A DNA stretch of 63,092 nt. Source: Tepidibacillus fermentans (GTDB taxonomy: Bacteria > Bacillota > Bacilli > Tepidibacillales > Tepidibacillaceae). A program made the position numbers and the translations under genes. Where the stretch lies: assembly GCF_004342885.1 (NCBI RefSeq), contig NZ_SMAB01000012.1, forward strand, positions 1 to 63,092. Reading direction: 5' to 3'. Below the pieces are notes generated by a model. It was not told the origin of the DNA. It ran no database searches and was given only the letters and a program-made list of their open reading frames with translations. Below are positions 42,155-51,809 of the stretch, one piece after another. Positions within the stretch are counted from its first letter, which is position 1, and every line of letters starts with the position of its first letter.

Positions 42155-42382
42155 TTACTTACCTAAGCCAATTAATGATAATATAGAAGAAATCCCCAAG
42201 TCGATAATTACAAAAAATATCGTAAGAAAGGCAACCGTTGTGATCACGACGGTCGTATAACTGATTAGCTCTTTACGACTAGGCCAACGAACTTTCTTTA
42301 ATTCGCGTACACTATCTTTAAAAAAATCCCGAATAGATTGAAAGCTTTTCTTTAGTCCTGTCCCTACATTAGCTAAAAACAT
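42155..42382 (-). CDS. secE: Preprotein translocase subunit SecE
   Basis: 75 residues. Short Gram-positive form with the amphipathic helix motif VRELKKVRWPSRKEL and a single membrane span (about 46-68). It clamps SecY. Between rpmG and nusG as in B. subtilis. Confidence 0.96.
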   Translation of the reverse strand: MFLANVGTGLKKSFQSIRDFFKDSVRELKKVRWPSRKELISYTTVVITTVAFLTIFFVIIDLGISSILSLIGLGK

Positions 42383-42397
42383 AAACGAGCACCTCCA

Positions 42398-42547
42398 TTA
42401 ACGAGTCTCGCGATGTAATGTATGGTCATTACAGAACTTGCAATATTTTTTCAATTCAATGCGGTCGGGATTGTTACGCTTGTTTTTATTCGTGGTATAA
42501 TTTCGTTGTTTACATTCGGTGCAAGCTAATGTTACGATCACGCGCAT
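42398..42547 (-). CDS. rpmG: 50S ribosomal protein L33
   Basis: A 49-codon gene. The product starts [19 protein letters not shown] and has two CXXC pairs (CTEC, CKFC), so it is the zinc-binding form. Start ATG 42547 follows GGGAGGTG. First gene of the rpmG-secE-nusG unit. Confidence 0.96.
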   Translation of the reverse strand: MRVIVTLACTECKQRNYTTNKNKRNNPDRIELKKYCKFCNDHTLHRETR

Positions 42548-42647
42548 ATTGAATTACACCTCCCACATGCCAAACTGTCCATGACACATTTATTCTGATG
42601 GCTAATCAAAAATAAAAGCCAATTAATTATGCATGGTTACCCCAAAT

Positions 42648-42676
42648 ACTTTATCATACTCAAAAATCAATGTCAA
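42648..42676 (-). promoter_or_regulatory. Sigma-A promoter of rpmG-secE-nusG
   Basis: Perfect -35 TTGACA (42671-42676), 17-bp spacer, -10 TAAAGT (42648-42653), about 100 bp upstream of rpmG. Confidence 0.8.
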
Positions 42677-42757
42677 CTAAATGATGAAAACAGGATTTAT
42701 TTCATATCTTCGTATTTCTGGCTTGTATGATTCTATAAGCTGCGACATAGCACGACT

Positions 42758-42902
42758 TGCAACTTTAGTTGCATAGTGTGACTTGTACCCCATTGGTGCT
42801 TTAGCGAGCGAGTTTTCCTACCATCTGTTCATTCTAGGAAAACCACGAGGTATCGGAGCAGCGTTAGAACATACAAGCCATATTAGGTTTGTATAATTCC
42901 AA
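42758..42902 (+). repeat. Intergenic structured repeat, copy 2
   Basis: About 87% identical to 25968-26086 over the 119-base core, then similar to the GTTTGTATA-TTCCA end. Hairpin GCAAC-TTTA-GTTGC (42759-42772), closing stem CTTGTA (42782-42787) with TACAAG (42872-42877), hairpin GTTTTCCT/AGGAAAAC (8 bp) and end hairpin ATACAAGCC/GGTTTGTAT are all kept. The positions matching the copy 1 promoter read TTGTAT and CATAGC, a poor promoter. GGCTTGTATG at 42720-42729 is a perfect inverted match to CATACAAGCC at 42870-42879. Confidence 0.7.
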
Positions 42903-43005
42903 CGCACTCCGTTGTCCGTGTATTTCTATTGAATGAAGGATAAGAAAGAAATACACTCCCAAAAGTCGCTGCTTATGGAATATACAAACCCGATATCCTA
43001 TTCAT

Positions 43006-43043
43006 CAAAAAAAATAGGGTTGTATATTTCTATACAAACCCTT
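43006..43043 (-). terminator. Terminator of sigH
   Basis: AGGGTTTGTATA pairs with TATA-CAACCCT (one bulge) around a GAAA loop, followed by an 8-T run on the minus strand, 22 bp after the sigH stop. Confidence 0.8.
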
Positions 43044-43064
43044 TCATTCAATAAATCTTTTATT

Positions 43065-43721
43065 TTAAAGATTTGATTCATCTCTTCCTTCAAGATACCG
43101 TTCCAATTTTCTTTTCACTCGTTGCAGTGCATTATCTATTGATTTTACATGTCGACCTAATTCTTCAGCGATTTCCTGATAAGATCGGCCATCCAAGTAA
43201 AAACGCAGTACTTGTCTTTCTAAATCACTTAATAACGCACCCATTTTTTCCTCAATATCTTCAAACTCTTCTTGGTTGATAATTAATTCCTCAGGATCCA
43301 TTACCTTATTCCCGCAAATCACATCAAGAAGAGTTCGATCAGACTCTTCATCATAAATTGGCTTGTCCAATGAAATATAAGAATTCAAAGGGATGTGTTT
43401 TTGCCTTGTGGCCGTCTTTATAGCTGTAATAATCTGTCTTGTAATACATAATTCAGCAAATGCCTTAAACGAAGAGAGTTTATCTCCGCGAAAATCACGA
43501 ATCGACTTATATAAGCCAATCATTCCCTCTTGAATAATATCTTCTCGATCTGCACCAATTAAGAAATAGGATCGCGCTTTTGCTCTGACAAAATGTTTAT
43601 ATCGTTGAATTAAATATTCTAATGCAACGAGATCACCTTCGTGTACATAATCAACTAACTCTTCATCAGGAGCATATTCATAATGGATACATATGTTACT
43701 TTCTTTGAGGTTAACACTCAC
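43065..43721 (-). CDS. sigH: RNA polymerase sigma-H factor (stationary phase, sporulation)
   Basis: 218 residues. Sigma-70 region 2 (LIQRYKHFVRAKARSYFLIGADREDIIQEG motif region with DIIQEGMIGLYKSI) and region 4 (LSDLERQVLRFYLDGRSYQEIAEELGRHVKSIDNAL helix-turn-helix region). It directs early sporulation and competence genes. GTG start with GGAGGGG 5 nt upstream. Own sigma-A promoter and terminator, so monocistronic. Confidence 0.97.
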   Translation of the reverse strand: MSVNLKESNICIHYEYAPDEELVDYVHEGDLVALEYLIQRYKHFVRAKARSYFLIGADREDIIQEGMIGLYKSIRDFRGDKLSSFKAFAELCITRQIITAIKTATRQKHIPLNSYISLDKPIYDEESDRTLLDVICGNKVMDPEELIINQEEFEDIEEKMGALLSDLERQVLRFYLDGRSYQEIAEELGRHVKSIDNALQRVKRKLERYLEGRDESNL

Positions 43722-43762
43722 CGCGACCCCTCCGACAATTCACTACATTAAAAGATGAAGAC

Positions 43763-43792
43763 ATTATACATTATGTAACCTAAAAATGTCAA
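43763..43792 (-). promoter_or_regulatory. Sigma-A promoter of sigH
   Basis: Perfect -35 TTGACA (43787-43792), 18-bp spacer, perfect -10 TATAAT (43763-43768), just past the rae1 stop codon. Confidence 0.85.
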
Positions 43793-43799
43793 TCGGAAC

Positions 43800-44315
43800 C
43801 TATTTTTTTCTGCGAAAATTTTCAAAAAATTTAATCGTTTCTTGATCAATTACAGAAGATATATTTTGCTTTAATTCCTGGTTTCGTTTGTTAACCGATC
43901 GTTGAATCGAATTTTTTACCATTTCTTGTTCAATCGCAAGCTCTCTTGCAGAGATTCGCAATGCCCCTTGCCCAAAAATCACCCTTTGTTCTGTATAATC
44001 TGATGTAGCTACATAGATCATCCGTTTACGATGGTGCAAGTCACCGACTAATTTTTCAATAAATTCATCGGCTGTTTCATTTTCCTTTGTAAAATAAACG
44101 GTTAAACGTCGATCTTTGTATTTCTTCCCTAAACCTGGAACTTGATGGGCATCAAACACAACCATCACTTCTCGACCCGAATACGCTTGGTACTCACTTA
44201 ACCAATCCAGTAGTTGATCCCTAGCCTCTTCTAAGAGTCCTTTCTCTTTTAATTCACGTAACTGTGGCCATGCACCAATAATATTATATCCATCCACGAT
44301 GAGAATTTCTTCCAT
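43800..44315 (-). CDS. rae1: Ribosome-dependent mRNA endonuclease Rae1 (YacP, NYN domain)
   Basis: 171 residues. NYN/PIN-like nuclease with the acidic residues in ILIVDGYNIIGAW, VVFDAHQ and ENETADEFIEKLV. B. subtilis Rae1 cuts mRNA in the ribosomal A site. Last gene of the cysE-cysS-mrnC-rlmB-rae1 cluster, 17 bp after rlmB. Confidence 0.94.
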   Translation of the reverse strand: MEEILIVDGYNIIGAWPQLRELKEKGLLEEARDQLLDWLSEYQAYSGREVMVVFDAHQVPGLGKKYKDRRLTVYFTKENETADEFIEKLVGDLHHRKRMIYVATSDYTEQRVIFGQGALRISARELAIEQEMVKNSIQRSVNKRNQELKQNISSVIDQETIKFFENFRRKK

Positions 44316-44332
44316 ATTTAACTCCGTTCGTG

Positions 44333-45094
44333 CTAAAATCCTCGATTTCGATATACTTCATATAAGATGATACCCGCTGCTACTGACGCATTAAGAGAGT
44401 TTACATGTCCTTGCATTGGCAATTTAACCATATAATCACATTTTTCTCTCACAAGTCTTGAAATACCTTTACCCTCACTACCAATGACAATAACAACCGG
44501 CATTTTATAATCAACTTCATGGTACATTTGCTTTGCTGATGCATCTGTGCCAACGATCCAAAAACCCTCTTCTTTTAAAAAATCAATGGTTTGAGCAAGA
44601 TTTGTTACTCGCGAAACAGGCACATATTCAATTGCACCAGCAGAAGTTTTGGAGACTGTTGCTGTTAATCCTACTGATCGGCGTTTGGGAATGATCACCC
44701 CATCAACACCAACTACATCACTGGTACGAAGGATCGACCCCAGATTATGAGGATCTTCAATTTCATCAAGTAATACAAAAAAAGGTGGTTTGTTTCCCTT
44801 TTTTGCTTTTTGGACAAGATCAACTAAGTCTGAATACTCGTATGAAGCAATTGAAGCAACGACTCCTTGGTGGTTTCCGTTTTCAGTTATTTGATCTAAT
44901 TTCTTTTTTGGGCAAAATTGAGTGATGACCCTCTTCTCTTTTGCAAGGGTTAATAATTTATGCAAACTGGATTTTTGGATCCCTTCAGCGATATAGATCT
45001 TATTAATCGACCGATCCGATTGTAGAGCTTCAAAGACCGAATTTTTACCCATAATATAGGTTTGATCTTGATTATTTTGTTTTGTTTTGTTCAT
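44333..45094 (-). CDS. rlmB: 23S rRNA 2'-O-methyltransferase RlmB (SpoU family)
   Basis: 253 residues. N-terminal substrate-binding domain (IMGKNSVFEALQ) and a SPOUT domain with the trefoil-knot motifs DEIEDPHNLGSILRTSDVVG, VIGSEGKGISRLV and LNASVAAGIILYE. It methylates G2251-type ribose in 23S rRNA. The frame opens at 45112. AAGGG upstream favours ATG 45094. It overlaps mrnC by 23 bp. Confidence 0.95.
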   Translation of the reverse strand: MNKTKQNNQDQTYIMGKNSVFEALQSDRSINKIYIAEGIQKSSLHKLLTLAKEKRVITQFCPKKKLDQITENGNHQGVVASIASYEYSDLVDLVQKAKKGNKPPFFVLLDEIEDPHNLGSILRTSDVVGVDGVIIPKRRSVGLTATVSKTSAGAIEYVPVSRVTNLAQTIDFLKEEGFWIVGTDASAKQMYHEVDYKMPVVIVIGSEGKGISRLVREKCDYMVKLPMQGHVNSLNASVAAGIILYEVYRNRGF

Positions 45095-45509
45095 TGTCAT
45101 ATTCCCTTTCAATAAAAGCTATAGCTTCCTGAATTAATGAATCCATTCTTTCTTTGTTGTCAGATAAATAGAGATAACCAATTAAAGCCTCAAAAGCGGT
45201 ACTATGACGATAGTCGACAATATCTGCATTTTTCGGAGAAGTATTCGATTTCGTATTACGTCCTCGCTTTACAATCTCCTTTTCTTCCTCTGTCAAATTG
45301 GGTAATAAATAATGAAGAATTTGCGCCTGTGCTTTCGCAGAAACAAATTGTATCGCTTTTTTATGGAGAACATTTGGTTTTCCACCTTGTAAAACGAGGA
45401 AGTGACGGATATACATTTCATAAACGGCATCGCCGATATATGCTAAGTTAAGTGCGTTCATTTCTTTTGGTTTCCTTACGTTATTTTTCCCGATCATTTT
45501 TTCCGCCAT
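45072..45509 (-). CDS. mrnC: Mini-ribonuclease 3 (23S rRNA maturation)
   Basis: 145 residues. RNase III catalytic domain only, with no ds[19 protein letters not shown] and the acidic second motif in [13 protein letters not shown]. It matures the ends of 23S rRNA in Bacillus. AAGGGG precedes ATG 45509. Overlaps cysS by 16 bp. Confidence 0.95.
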   Translation of the reverse strand: MAEKMIGKNNVRKPKEMNALNLAYIGDAVYEMYIRHFLVLQGGKPNVLHKKAIQFVSAKAQAQILHYLLPNLTEEEKEIVKRGRNTKSNTSPKNADIVDYRHSTAFEALIGYLYLSDNKERMDSLIQEAIAFIEREYDNEQNKTK

Positions 45510-46909
45510 CTAACCCCTTGAGGTGTATCCTCGAGAATGATCCCTGCTTCTGCTAACTGGTTTCGGATTTGGTCAGCTAGAGCCCAGTCTTTATTCTTTC
45601 TTGCGATCTGTCTTTGTTCAATCAATTGCTCAATCCAATGAACATCCTCTTTTTTTGCTTCATTTTTTTCCAATATCTTGTCTAAACCTAAAACTTCGAG
45701 TAATAACTCTAATTTATCCATGAACATTTGAACAATCTCTCGATGAACCACTTTATTTTGCAAATAAAGATTCCCTTGTTTGATCAATTCATAAATCACT
45801 GTAATGGCATTGGCTGTATGAAAATCGTCATCCATTTCTTTTTCAAATTGTTTATGAAGTTGTTCAATCAATCCTAAGGTTTCTATATCTATTTGGCGTT
45901 TTTCCTGAGTTGTTGCGTCAGCCAATCGATGGCTTAGATTAAGATATGCTATTTTAATTCGTTCTAACCCATTCTTCGATTGTTCCAATAAATCATCGGT
46001 AAAGTTAATCGGGTGACGATAATGAACACTTAAGAGTAAAAATCGCAAAACAAGCGGATCCACTTTTTGAATGAGATCATGGATGGTCAAAACATTCCCT
46101 AGTGACTTAGACATTTTCTCATCATTGATATTAATATAACCATTATGCATCCAATAGTTTGCTAAAGGTTTATGATGAATACTTTCTGATTGGGCGATTT
46201 CATTTTCATGATGAGGAAAGATAAGATCGGCACCACCCGCGTGAATATCAATAGTTTCGCCCATGTATTTTCGAACCATTGCAGAGCATTCAATATGCCA
46301 TCCAGGCCTTCCCTCTCCCCAAGGGCTATCCCAAGCAATTTCTCCGAGTTTTGCAGCTTTCCATAAAGCAAAATCAAGTGGGTTATCTTTTTTCTCATCT
46401 ACTTCCACTCTAGCCCCTGCTTGTAAGTCTTGAATCGACTGGTGGGATAGTTTTCCATAACCTTTAAAACGGTTCGTTCGAAAATAAACATCACCATTCA
46501 CAATGTAAGCCAGATCTTGACTTAGTAAATCTTGAATAAAATGAATGATCTCCCCCATATTCTCTGTTACTTTTGGGTGAATGCTAGCTCGTTTTACACC
46601 TAAAGCATCTGCATCAACAAAAAATTCTTGAATATACTGTTCTGAAATTTTTAGTGGAGACTCGCCCATTTCCTTTGCTTTATTGATAATTTTATCATCA
46701 ATGTCGGTAAAATTTTGCACATATGTTACATTATAACCTTTGTATTCCAAATAACGACGAACGGTATCGAATACGACTAATGGCCTCGCATTTCCTAAGT
46801 GGATATAATTATAAACCGTCGGTCCGCAGACATACATTTTTACCTTACCTGGTTTAATCGATTGAAAGATCTCTTTCCTTCTTGTTAATGTATTATAAAT
46901 CCGAATCAC
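45494..46909 (-). CDS. cysS: Cysteinyl-tRNA synthetase
   Basis: 471 residues. Class Ia synthetase: zinc ligand in [21 protein letters not shown]-type [13 protein letters not shown] and KMSKSLGN. C-terminal anticodon-binding region. Overlaps cysE by 4 bp and shares its T-box control. Confidence 0.98.
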   Translation of the reverse strand: MIRIYNTLTRRKEIFQSIKPGKVKMYVCGPTVYNYIHLGNARPLVVFDTVRRYLEYKGYNVTYVQNFTDIDDKIINKAKEMGESPLKISEQYIQEFFVDADALGVKRASIHPKVTENMGEIIHFIQDLLSQDLAYIVNGDVYFRTNRFKGYGKLSHQSIQDLQAGARVEVDEKKDNPLDFALWKAAKLGEIAWDSPWGEGRPGWHIECSAMVRKYMGETIDIHAGGADLIFPHHENEIAQSESIHHKPLANYWMHNGYININDEKMSKSLGNVLTIHDLIQKVDPLVLRFLLLSVHYRHPINFTDDLLEQSKNGLERIKIAYLNLSHRLADATTQEKRQIDIETLGLIEQLHKQFEKEMDDDFHTANAITVIYELIKQGNLYLQNKVVHREIVQMFMDKLELLLEVLGLDKILEKNEAKKEDVHWIEQLIEQRQIARKNKDWALADQIRNQLAEAGIILEDTPQGVRWRKK

Positions 46910-47559
46910 TGTTTCAATACACCTCCTGCTTTTAAGATCTCCAATTCTTTTTTCAGTTCATCAATTTGTTGTTGCATCGATCGAATGGTATCTGCAACAG
47001 GATCTGGTAAATGAACTTGGTCTAGATCATCTTTTACTCTCCGCCCATTTTGGATGACGATTCTCCCCGGGATACCGACCACCGTAGAGTTAGGTGGTAC
47101 CTCTTTTAAGACGACGGAACCAGCACCAATCTTTGCATAATCTCCTACTTTAATTGAGCCTAATATTTTTGCTCCAGATGCAATAAGTACATGATTTCCG
47201 ATCGTTGGATGTCGTTTACCATGTTCTTTTCCTGTTCCACCAAGCGTTACTCCCTGATAGAGGGTAACATAATCTCCGATCTCACACGTTTCGCCAATTA
47301 CTACACCCGTACCATGGTCAATGAATAAACCTTTCCCAATTTTCGCTGCAGGATGAATCTCAATCCCTGTTAAAAACCGTCCGAAATTGGATAAAATTCT
47401 TGCCATTGTATAAAATTTTCGATTCCAAAGCGCATGAGCAATTCGATAAATCCATATTGCGTGTAACCCTTGGTAGGCAAGAATAACTTCCCATACACTT
47501 CGAGCTGCTGGATCCATCTCAAGAATGACCTTAACATCTTCTTTCATCTTATCAAACAT
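46906..47559 (-). CDS. cysE: Serine O-acetyltransferase CysE
   Basis: 217 residues. Helical N-terminal domain ([17 protein letters not shown]) and a left-handed beta-helix of hexapeptide repeats with the catalytic [15 protein letters not shown] and [15 protein letters not shown]. It makes O-acetylserine for cysteine synthesis. GGAGGTG before ATG 47559 sets the start inside a longer frame. First gene after the T-box. Confidence 0.96.
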   Translation of the reverse strand: MFDKMKEDVKVILEMDPAARSVWEVILAYQGLHAIWIYRIAHALWNRKFYTMARILSNFGRFLTGIEIHPAAKIGKGLFIDHGTGVVIGETCEIGDYVTLYQGVTLGGTGKEHGKRHPTIGNHVLIASGAKILGSIKVGDYAKIGAGSVVLKEVPPNSTVVGIPGRIVIQNGRRVKDDLDQVHLPDPVADTIRSMQQQIDELKKELEILKAGGVLKQ

Positions 47560-47870
47560 AGAGCCCACCTCCATTTTTATCACATAGTTATAATTTGATA
47601 AAATAAATAAGAAACCGTCTCTATGCCTTGGCACAGAGACGGTTAAACCGCGGTTCCACTCTGTTTAGAATACGACAAAAAACTATCGTCATACCCTCAC
47701 TTCATTTCGATAACGGAAATATCCGTTGAATCCTAAATTCCTTCAGATTCAAAGCTCAAAAGCGCATTTCAATCTTCAGTCGGACAGACTTCTTCCAGCC
47801 AAGGAAGTCTTCTCTGTTGACCAAGCAAAAGATCTACTCTCTTTCTCATCGCCGATACATTTTTACTTTA
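47560..47870 (-). ncRNA. Cys-specific T-box leader of cysES
   Basis: The T-box core TGGAACCGCGG (47648-47658) is exact. A likely specifier codon TGC (Cys, 47764-47766) lies in a GAAATGCGC context, an AGTAGA-type box is near the 5' end, and a terminator hairpin follows the T-box. Uncharged tRNA-Cys would allow read-through into cysE-cysS. This accounts for the 333-bp spacer after gltX. Confidence 0.85.
47612..47644 (-). terminator. T-box terminator upstream of cysE
   Basis: AACCGTCTCTGTGCC pairs with GGCATAGAGACGGTT (14-15 bp) right after the T-box sequence. The following T tract is interrupted (TTTCTTATTTATTTT). Confidence 0.8.
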
Positions 47871-47877
47871 CAAAATT

Positions 47878-47907
47878 ATTCTCTATGATTGATCATCGTC
47901 TTGTCAA
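47878..47907 (-). promoter_or_regulatory. Promoter candidate for the cysES T-box unit
   Basis: Perfect -35 TTGACA (47902-47907) inside the last codons of gltX, 18-bp spacer, weaker -10 GAGAAT (47878-47883). Confidence 0.45.
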
Positions 47908-49356
47908 TAGCTGATCTAATCGCATTAACACTTTCTCTTTTCCTAATAAGAACAGTGTCTCTGGCAAATCACGTCCATGTGTAGCACCTGTTGTCGCAAC
48001 CCTTATAGGCATAAATAATTGTTTCCCCTTGTAGCCAGTAACTTTTTGAACTGTTTTCAGTGCTCCTTTGATTGTTTCTGGCGTGTATTCGTCTAAAGCT
48101 CCTAATAGATTTTTAAATTCTTCCATGACAATAGGAATATGTTCCTCAGTTAATATCGCCTTACCTTCTTCATTCATTTGGAACTCATCCTCAAAAAACA
48201 TTTTTGCCAGCTCGATAATTTCTTGGCCATAGTTTAATTGTTCTTGGTAAAGACCTACTAATGTTTTAACCCAGATTTCATCTTCCTCATTTAAAGTTTC
48301 AGATACATACCCTGCTTTTTGTAAATGAGGTAGACAAAGTTCAACCACTCTCTCTAAAGGAGCCGATTTGATATAGTGATTATTCATCCAGTATAATTTT
48401 TGAATATCAAAAACAGCAGGGCTTTTGGCCACCCGCTCAAGCGAGAATTGAGAGATTAATTCATCCAGTGTAAAAATCTCTTCTTCCCCTTCTGGACTCC
48501 AACCAAGTAATGCAATAAAATTCAAAATTGCTTCTGGCAGAAAACCAAGTTCTTTATATTGTTCCACAAATTGGATGATCGATTCATCGCGTTTACTCAT
48601 TTTTTTCCGATCCTGATTTAAAATTAGCGGGATATGAGCAAACTGAGGTGCTTGCCAATTCATAGCTTGATAAATCAACAATTGTCTTGGTGTGTTAGAC
48701 AAATGTTCTTCTCCACGTATTACATGCGTAATCTTCATTAAGTAATCATCAATTGTGACTGCAAAATTATAGGTCGGGATACCATCTGGGCGCACGATCA
48801 CAAAGTCACCAATTCCGTCTGATTCAAACACTACTTTTCCACGAATCGCATCATCAACTTTTAGTATTTTCCCCTCGGGAACGCGGAAGCGAATACTTGG
48901 TTTTCGCCCTTCTTTTTCCAATCGTTCTTTTTGTTCAGGAGATAAGTAGCGACATTTTCCAGAGTATTTAGGGGTTTCCCCTTTATCAAGTTGACTTTGT
49001 CTTTCCGCCTCAATTTCTTCCGGTGTACAATAGCAATGATATGCTTGTCCTTGCTCAATCAGCTGGTTTACATATTTTTCATAAATATCTAAACGATCCA
49101 TGGATCGATAAGGTCCAAATTCTCCACCTACATCAACTGATTCATCCCAATTGATTCCTAGCCATTTTAGTCCCTTTAGTAGTTTTTCTTCGCCATTTTC
49201 TACATTTCTTGCTTGATCAGTATCTTCAATGCGAACAATAAATTTTCCATCCGATTTTCTTGCCAGTAAAAAATTAAATAAAGCAGTACGAGCACTACCA
49301 ATATGTAAATGTCCTGTAGGACTTGGTGCAAACCTTACACGAACCTGATCTGACAT
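47893..49356 (-). CDS. gltX: Glutamyl-tRNA synthetase
   Basis: 487 residues. Class Ib synthetase: [19 protein letters not shown] (HIGH motif), zinc-site region CHCYCTPEE-like ([14 protein letters not shown]), HVIRGEEHL and [10 protein letters not shown]. In Bacillales GltX also mischarges tRNA-Gln, which GatCAB then corrects. An extended -10 (TGGTATGAT, 49398-49406) lies upstream. Confidence 0.97.
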   Translation of the reverse strand: MSDQVRVRFAPSPTGHLHIGSARTALFNFLLARKSDGKFIVRIEDTDQARNVENGEEKLLKGLKWLGINWDESVDVGGEFGPYRSMDRLDIYEKYVNQLIEQGQAYHCYCTPEEIEAERQSQLDKGETPKYSGKCRYLSPEQKERLEKEGRKPSIRFRVPEGKILKVDDAIRGKVVFESDGIGDFVIVRPDGIPTYNFAVTIDDYLMKITHVIRGEEHLSNTPRQLLIYQAMNWQAPQFAHIPLILNQDRKKMSKRDESIIQFVEQYKELGFLPEAILNFIALLGWSPEGEEEIFTLDELISQFSLERVAKSPAVFDIQKLYWMNNHYIKSAPLERVVELCLPHLQKAGYVSETLNEEDEIWVKTLVGLYQEQLNYGQEIIELAKMFFEDEFQMNEEGKAILTEEHIPIVMEEFKNLLGALDEYTPETIKGALKTVQKVTGYKGKQLFMPIRVATTGATHGRDLPETLFLLGKEKVLMRLDQLLTRR

Positions 49357-49397
49357 ACTCTCATCCTTTCCTAAATGATTACCTTTACACTTTAGCT

Positions 49398-49406
49398 ATC
49401 ATACCA
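49398..49406 (-). promoter_or_regulatory. Extended -10 promoter candidate for gltX
   Basis: Minus strand TGGTATGAT in the ispF-gltX spacer, 42 bp before the gltX start. No clear -35. Confidence 0.4.
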
Positions 49407-49422
49407 TAGGAAAAATGAACTT

Positions 49423-49902
49423 TCATTGCTTTTTTGATAATAAAACAATAGCTAAGGCAGCGATTCCTTCTTCTCGACCTGTAAATCCTAGTTTTTCTGT
49501 CGTTGTCGCTTTGACATTAACCTGTTCCACATTAGCCTCTATGATACCAGCAATAATTTCCCTCATCTTGGGGATATACCCAGCCATCTTGGGTTTTTGG
49601 GCAATAATTGTCAGATCTGCGTTTTCTAATTGAAAACTCTCTTTTTTCGCTTCTTGCCAAACTTTTTCTAAGATCACTTTGCTATCAATCCCTTTTATCG
49701 CTGGATCATTATCAGGAAACCACTTACCGATATCTCCCTTCCCAAGGGCCCCTAAAATAGCATCAGCTAATGCATGTAATAATACATCTGCATCAGAATG
49801 ACCCAGTAATCCTTTTTCATAAGGGATCTCGACCCCACCAATGATTAATTTGCGATCTCTAGCAAATTGATGAACATCAAAGCCCTGTCCAATTCGAATC
49901 AA
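49423..49902 (-). CDS. ispF: 2-C-methyl-D-erythritol 2,4-cyclodiphosphate synthase
   Basis: 159 residues. Metal-binding [29 protein letters not shown], and the C-terminal [17 protein letters not shown] step of the MEP isoprenoid pathway. Overlaps ispD by 4 bp. Confidence 0.97.
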   Translation of the reverse strand: MIRIGQGFDVHQFARDRKLIIGGVEIPYEKGLLGHSDADVLLHALADAILGALGKGDIGKWFPDNDPAIKGIDSKVILEKVWQEAKKESFQLENADLTIIAQKPKMAGYIPKMREIIAGIIEANVEQVNVKATTTEKLGFTGREEGIAALAIVLLSKKQ

Positions 49903-50588
49903 ACCTCTTCACTCCAATGTTTTAAAATACTCTCCGCAAGAATTAAATCTTCAGGAGTTGTTATCTTGATATTATGATAATCTCCTTCAACAACCATCAC
50001 TTTCATTCCTAACCGCTCAACTAACGAAGAATCATCCGTACCAAGAAAACGATCCTTTTTTGCTTCTTCATAGGCCATCCTTAGAATGGAAAGACGAAAA
50101 GCTTGTGGGGTTTGAATCGCCCACAAGCTCTTACGATCAGGAGTACTTTGTATAAAACCATCCTGATCTACTATTTTAATCGTATCTTTAACCGGTACAC
50201 CTAAAGCTACAGCACCTATCTTCTGAACGGTTTGCCAAAGTTGTTCCAAATGTGTTTGCTTCACAAACGGTCTTGCTCCATCATGAACCATCACATATTC
50301 CGTTTCCAAAAAGGTTAGACCATTATAGATACTATCTTGCCGTTCTTTGCCACCTGGAACAATAGCTTTGACTCGCTGTATACCATATTGTTGAACCAGT
50401 TGTTCCATGATTGTGATCTCATCAGGGTGAGATACAATAACAATTTCATCAACCCAAGGTAATCTCGAAAATTTTTCTAAGGTGTGAATAAGAATTGGTT
50501 TTCCATCTAAGGGAATAAATTGCTTATTCACATTTGCCCCCATTCGTCTTCCTCTCCCAGCTGCCGGAATAACAATTCCACATTTCAT
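49899..50588 (-). CDS. ispD: 2-C-methyl-D-erythritol 4-phosphate cytidylyltransferase
   Basis: 229 residues. CTP-binding [20 protein letters not shown] and VHDGARPF, plus [11 protein letters not shown] pathway. AGGTGG 6-8 nt before ATG 50588 is preferred to a GTG at 50600 that overlaps it. 12 bp after yacL. Confidence 0.96.
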   Translation of the reverse strand: MKCGIVIPAAGRGRRMGANVNKQFIPLDGKPILIHTLEKFSRLPWVDEIVIVSHPDEITIMEQLVQQYGIQRVKAIVPGGKERQDSIYNGLTFLETEYVMVHDGARPFVKQTHLEQLWQTVQKIGAVALGVPVKDTIKIVDQDGFIQSTPDRKSLWAIQTPQAFRLSILRMAYEEAKKDRFLGTDDSSLVERLGMKVMVVEGDYHNIKITTPEDLILAESILKHWSEEV

Positions 50589-50600
50589 TTCTATAACCAC

Positions 50601-51692
50601 CTATAATGCCTTTTCTAATAATTTTGGCTTCGCAAAGATCATTCTTCCTGCAGATGTTTGTAATACGCTCGTAACGAGTACATCTAAATGATGCCCAATA
50701 TATTCTCTTCCACCTTCAACGACTATCATTGTACCATCATCAAGATAGGCAATTCCTTGGTTATGTTCTTTTCCATCTTTAATAACTTGAACATTTAATT
50801 CCTCACCTGGAAGAACGACAGGCTTGACCGCATTTGATAAGTCATTAATATTCAGCACTGGAACTCCTTGTAATTCACATACCTTATTTAAATTATAATC
50901 ATTGGTTACAACTTTTCCTTCTAATACTTTTGCTAGTTTTACTAATTTGCTATCCACTTCTTGAATCTCTTCAAAATCACCTTCATAGATTAACACCTTA
51001 ATATCCAGTTCCTTTTGAATTTTATTCAAAATATCTAAGCCTCTTCGTCCGCGATTTCTCTTTAGCGTATCAGAAGAGTCAGCGATATGTTGAAGTTCCT
51101 CAAGCACAAAACTCGGTATCACAAGAATCCCTTCAATAAATCCCGTCTTACAAATATCCGCTATCCTACCATCAATAATCACACTTGTATCTAAAATTTT
51201 ATGTTCATATTTAGACCCAGAGTCCTTTTTGGCTGTTTTCTCTTTATTAAATTTTCCTAACGAAAAAACGCTCATTAATTCATCCCGTTTCTTAAATCCA
51301 AGCCGGAAGCCAAAATATCCTAAGATAATGGATAAAAAAATTGGAACGATAAGATTGACGACAGGAATGTATTTGATTGCCTGTGATAGTAATGTAGAGA
51401 TAATAAGACCAAAAATCAAACCTATTAATCCAAAAAGGAAATCCGTAACTGGAATTCTTAAGATAAATTCCTCTCCTTTTTGAATCCAACGAATAATGGT
51501 GTCCATAAACCATGCTGTAGATAAAAATAATATAAGTGCACCTAAGCCCAGCCCGATAAGCTTTAATACAACCCCATTAAAAGATTGGTCAATCCCAAAT
51601 AGGTGATTCTCTAAAAGTAATTTTGGAATAAATAAATATCCAAGTGTTCCACCTAAAACGACAAAAAAGATTTGAAATATTCTTTTTAGCAT
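50601..51692 (-). CDS. yacL: PIN/TRAM-domain membrane protein YacL
   Basis: 363 residues. Four N-terminal membrane spans (about 5-145), a PIN nuclease-like domain with acidic motifs ([26 protein letters not shown]) and a C-terminal TRAM domain (about 290-350, [20 protein letters not shown]). A widespread Firmicute protein of unknown target. AAGGAGGTG puts the start at ATG 51692. It lies between carD and ispD as in Bacillus. Confidence 0.93.
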   Translation of the reverse strand: MLKRIFQIFFVVLGGTLGYLFIPKLLLENHLFGIDQSFNGVVLKLIGLGLGALILFLSTAWFMDTIIRWIQKGEEFILRIPVTDFLFGLIGLIFGLIISTLLSQAIKYIPVVNLIVPIFLSIILGYFGFRLGFKKRDELMSVFSLGKFNKEKTAKKDSGSKYEHKILDTSVIIDGRIADICKTGFIEGILVIPSFVLEELQHIADSSDTLKRNRGRRGLDILNKIQKELDIKVLIYEGDFEEIQEVDSKLVKLAKVLEGKVVTNDYNLNKVCELQGVPVLNINDLSNAVKPVVLPGEELNVQVIKDGKEHNQGIAYLDDGTMIVVEGGREYIGHHLDVLVTSVLQTSAGRMIFAKPKLLEKAL

Positions 51693-51781
51693 TTTTTCAC
51701 CTCCTTCTATCATTATTAACAATTTCAAAAAAAACAAACCTATTGATTCAGAAACTCTCTATTTCTAACGTTTTATTGTAG

Positions 51782-51809
51782 AAAAAAAGCGTCAAATCGA
51801 CGCCTTTTT
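51782..51809 (-). terminator. Terminator of carD
   Basis: GCGTC-GATTT-GACGC hairpin followed by seven T on the minus strand. It overlaps the last codons of carD, so the transcript ends almost at the stop codon. Confidence 0.8.

Larger units (their letters stand above)
42548..43064. other. 517-bp spacer between rpmG and sigH
   Basis: No gene. It holds the rpmG promoter (42648-42676), repeat copy 2 on plus (about 42720-42902), a perfect 10-bp hairpin GTGTATTTCT/AGAAATACAC (42918-42927 with 42947-42956), an inverted fragment of the repeat's 3' end (42976-42990) and the sigH terminator (43006-43043). This is the longest non-coding stretch in the window. Confidence 0.8.

Noticed and set aside
47726-47914. 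Plus-strand 62-codon frame in the gltX-cysE spacer
   Set aside because: The region is fully explained by the T-box leader on minus; there is no start signal for a plus-strand gene.
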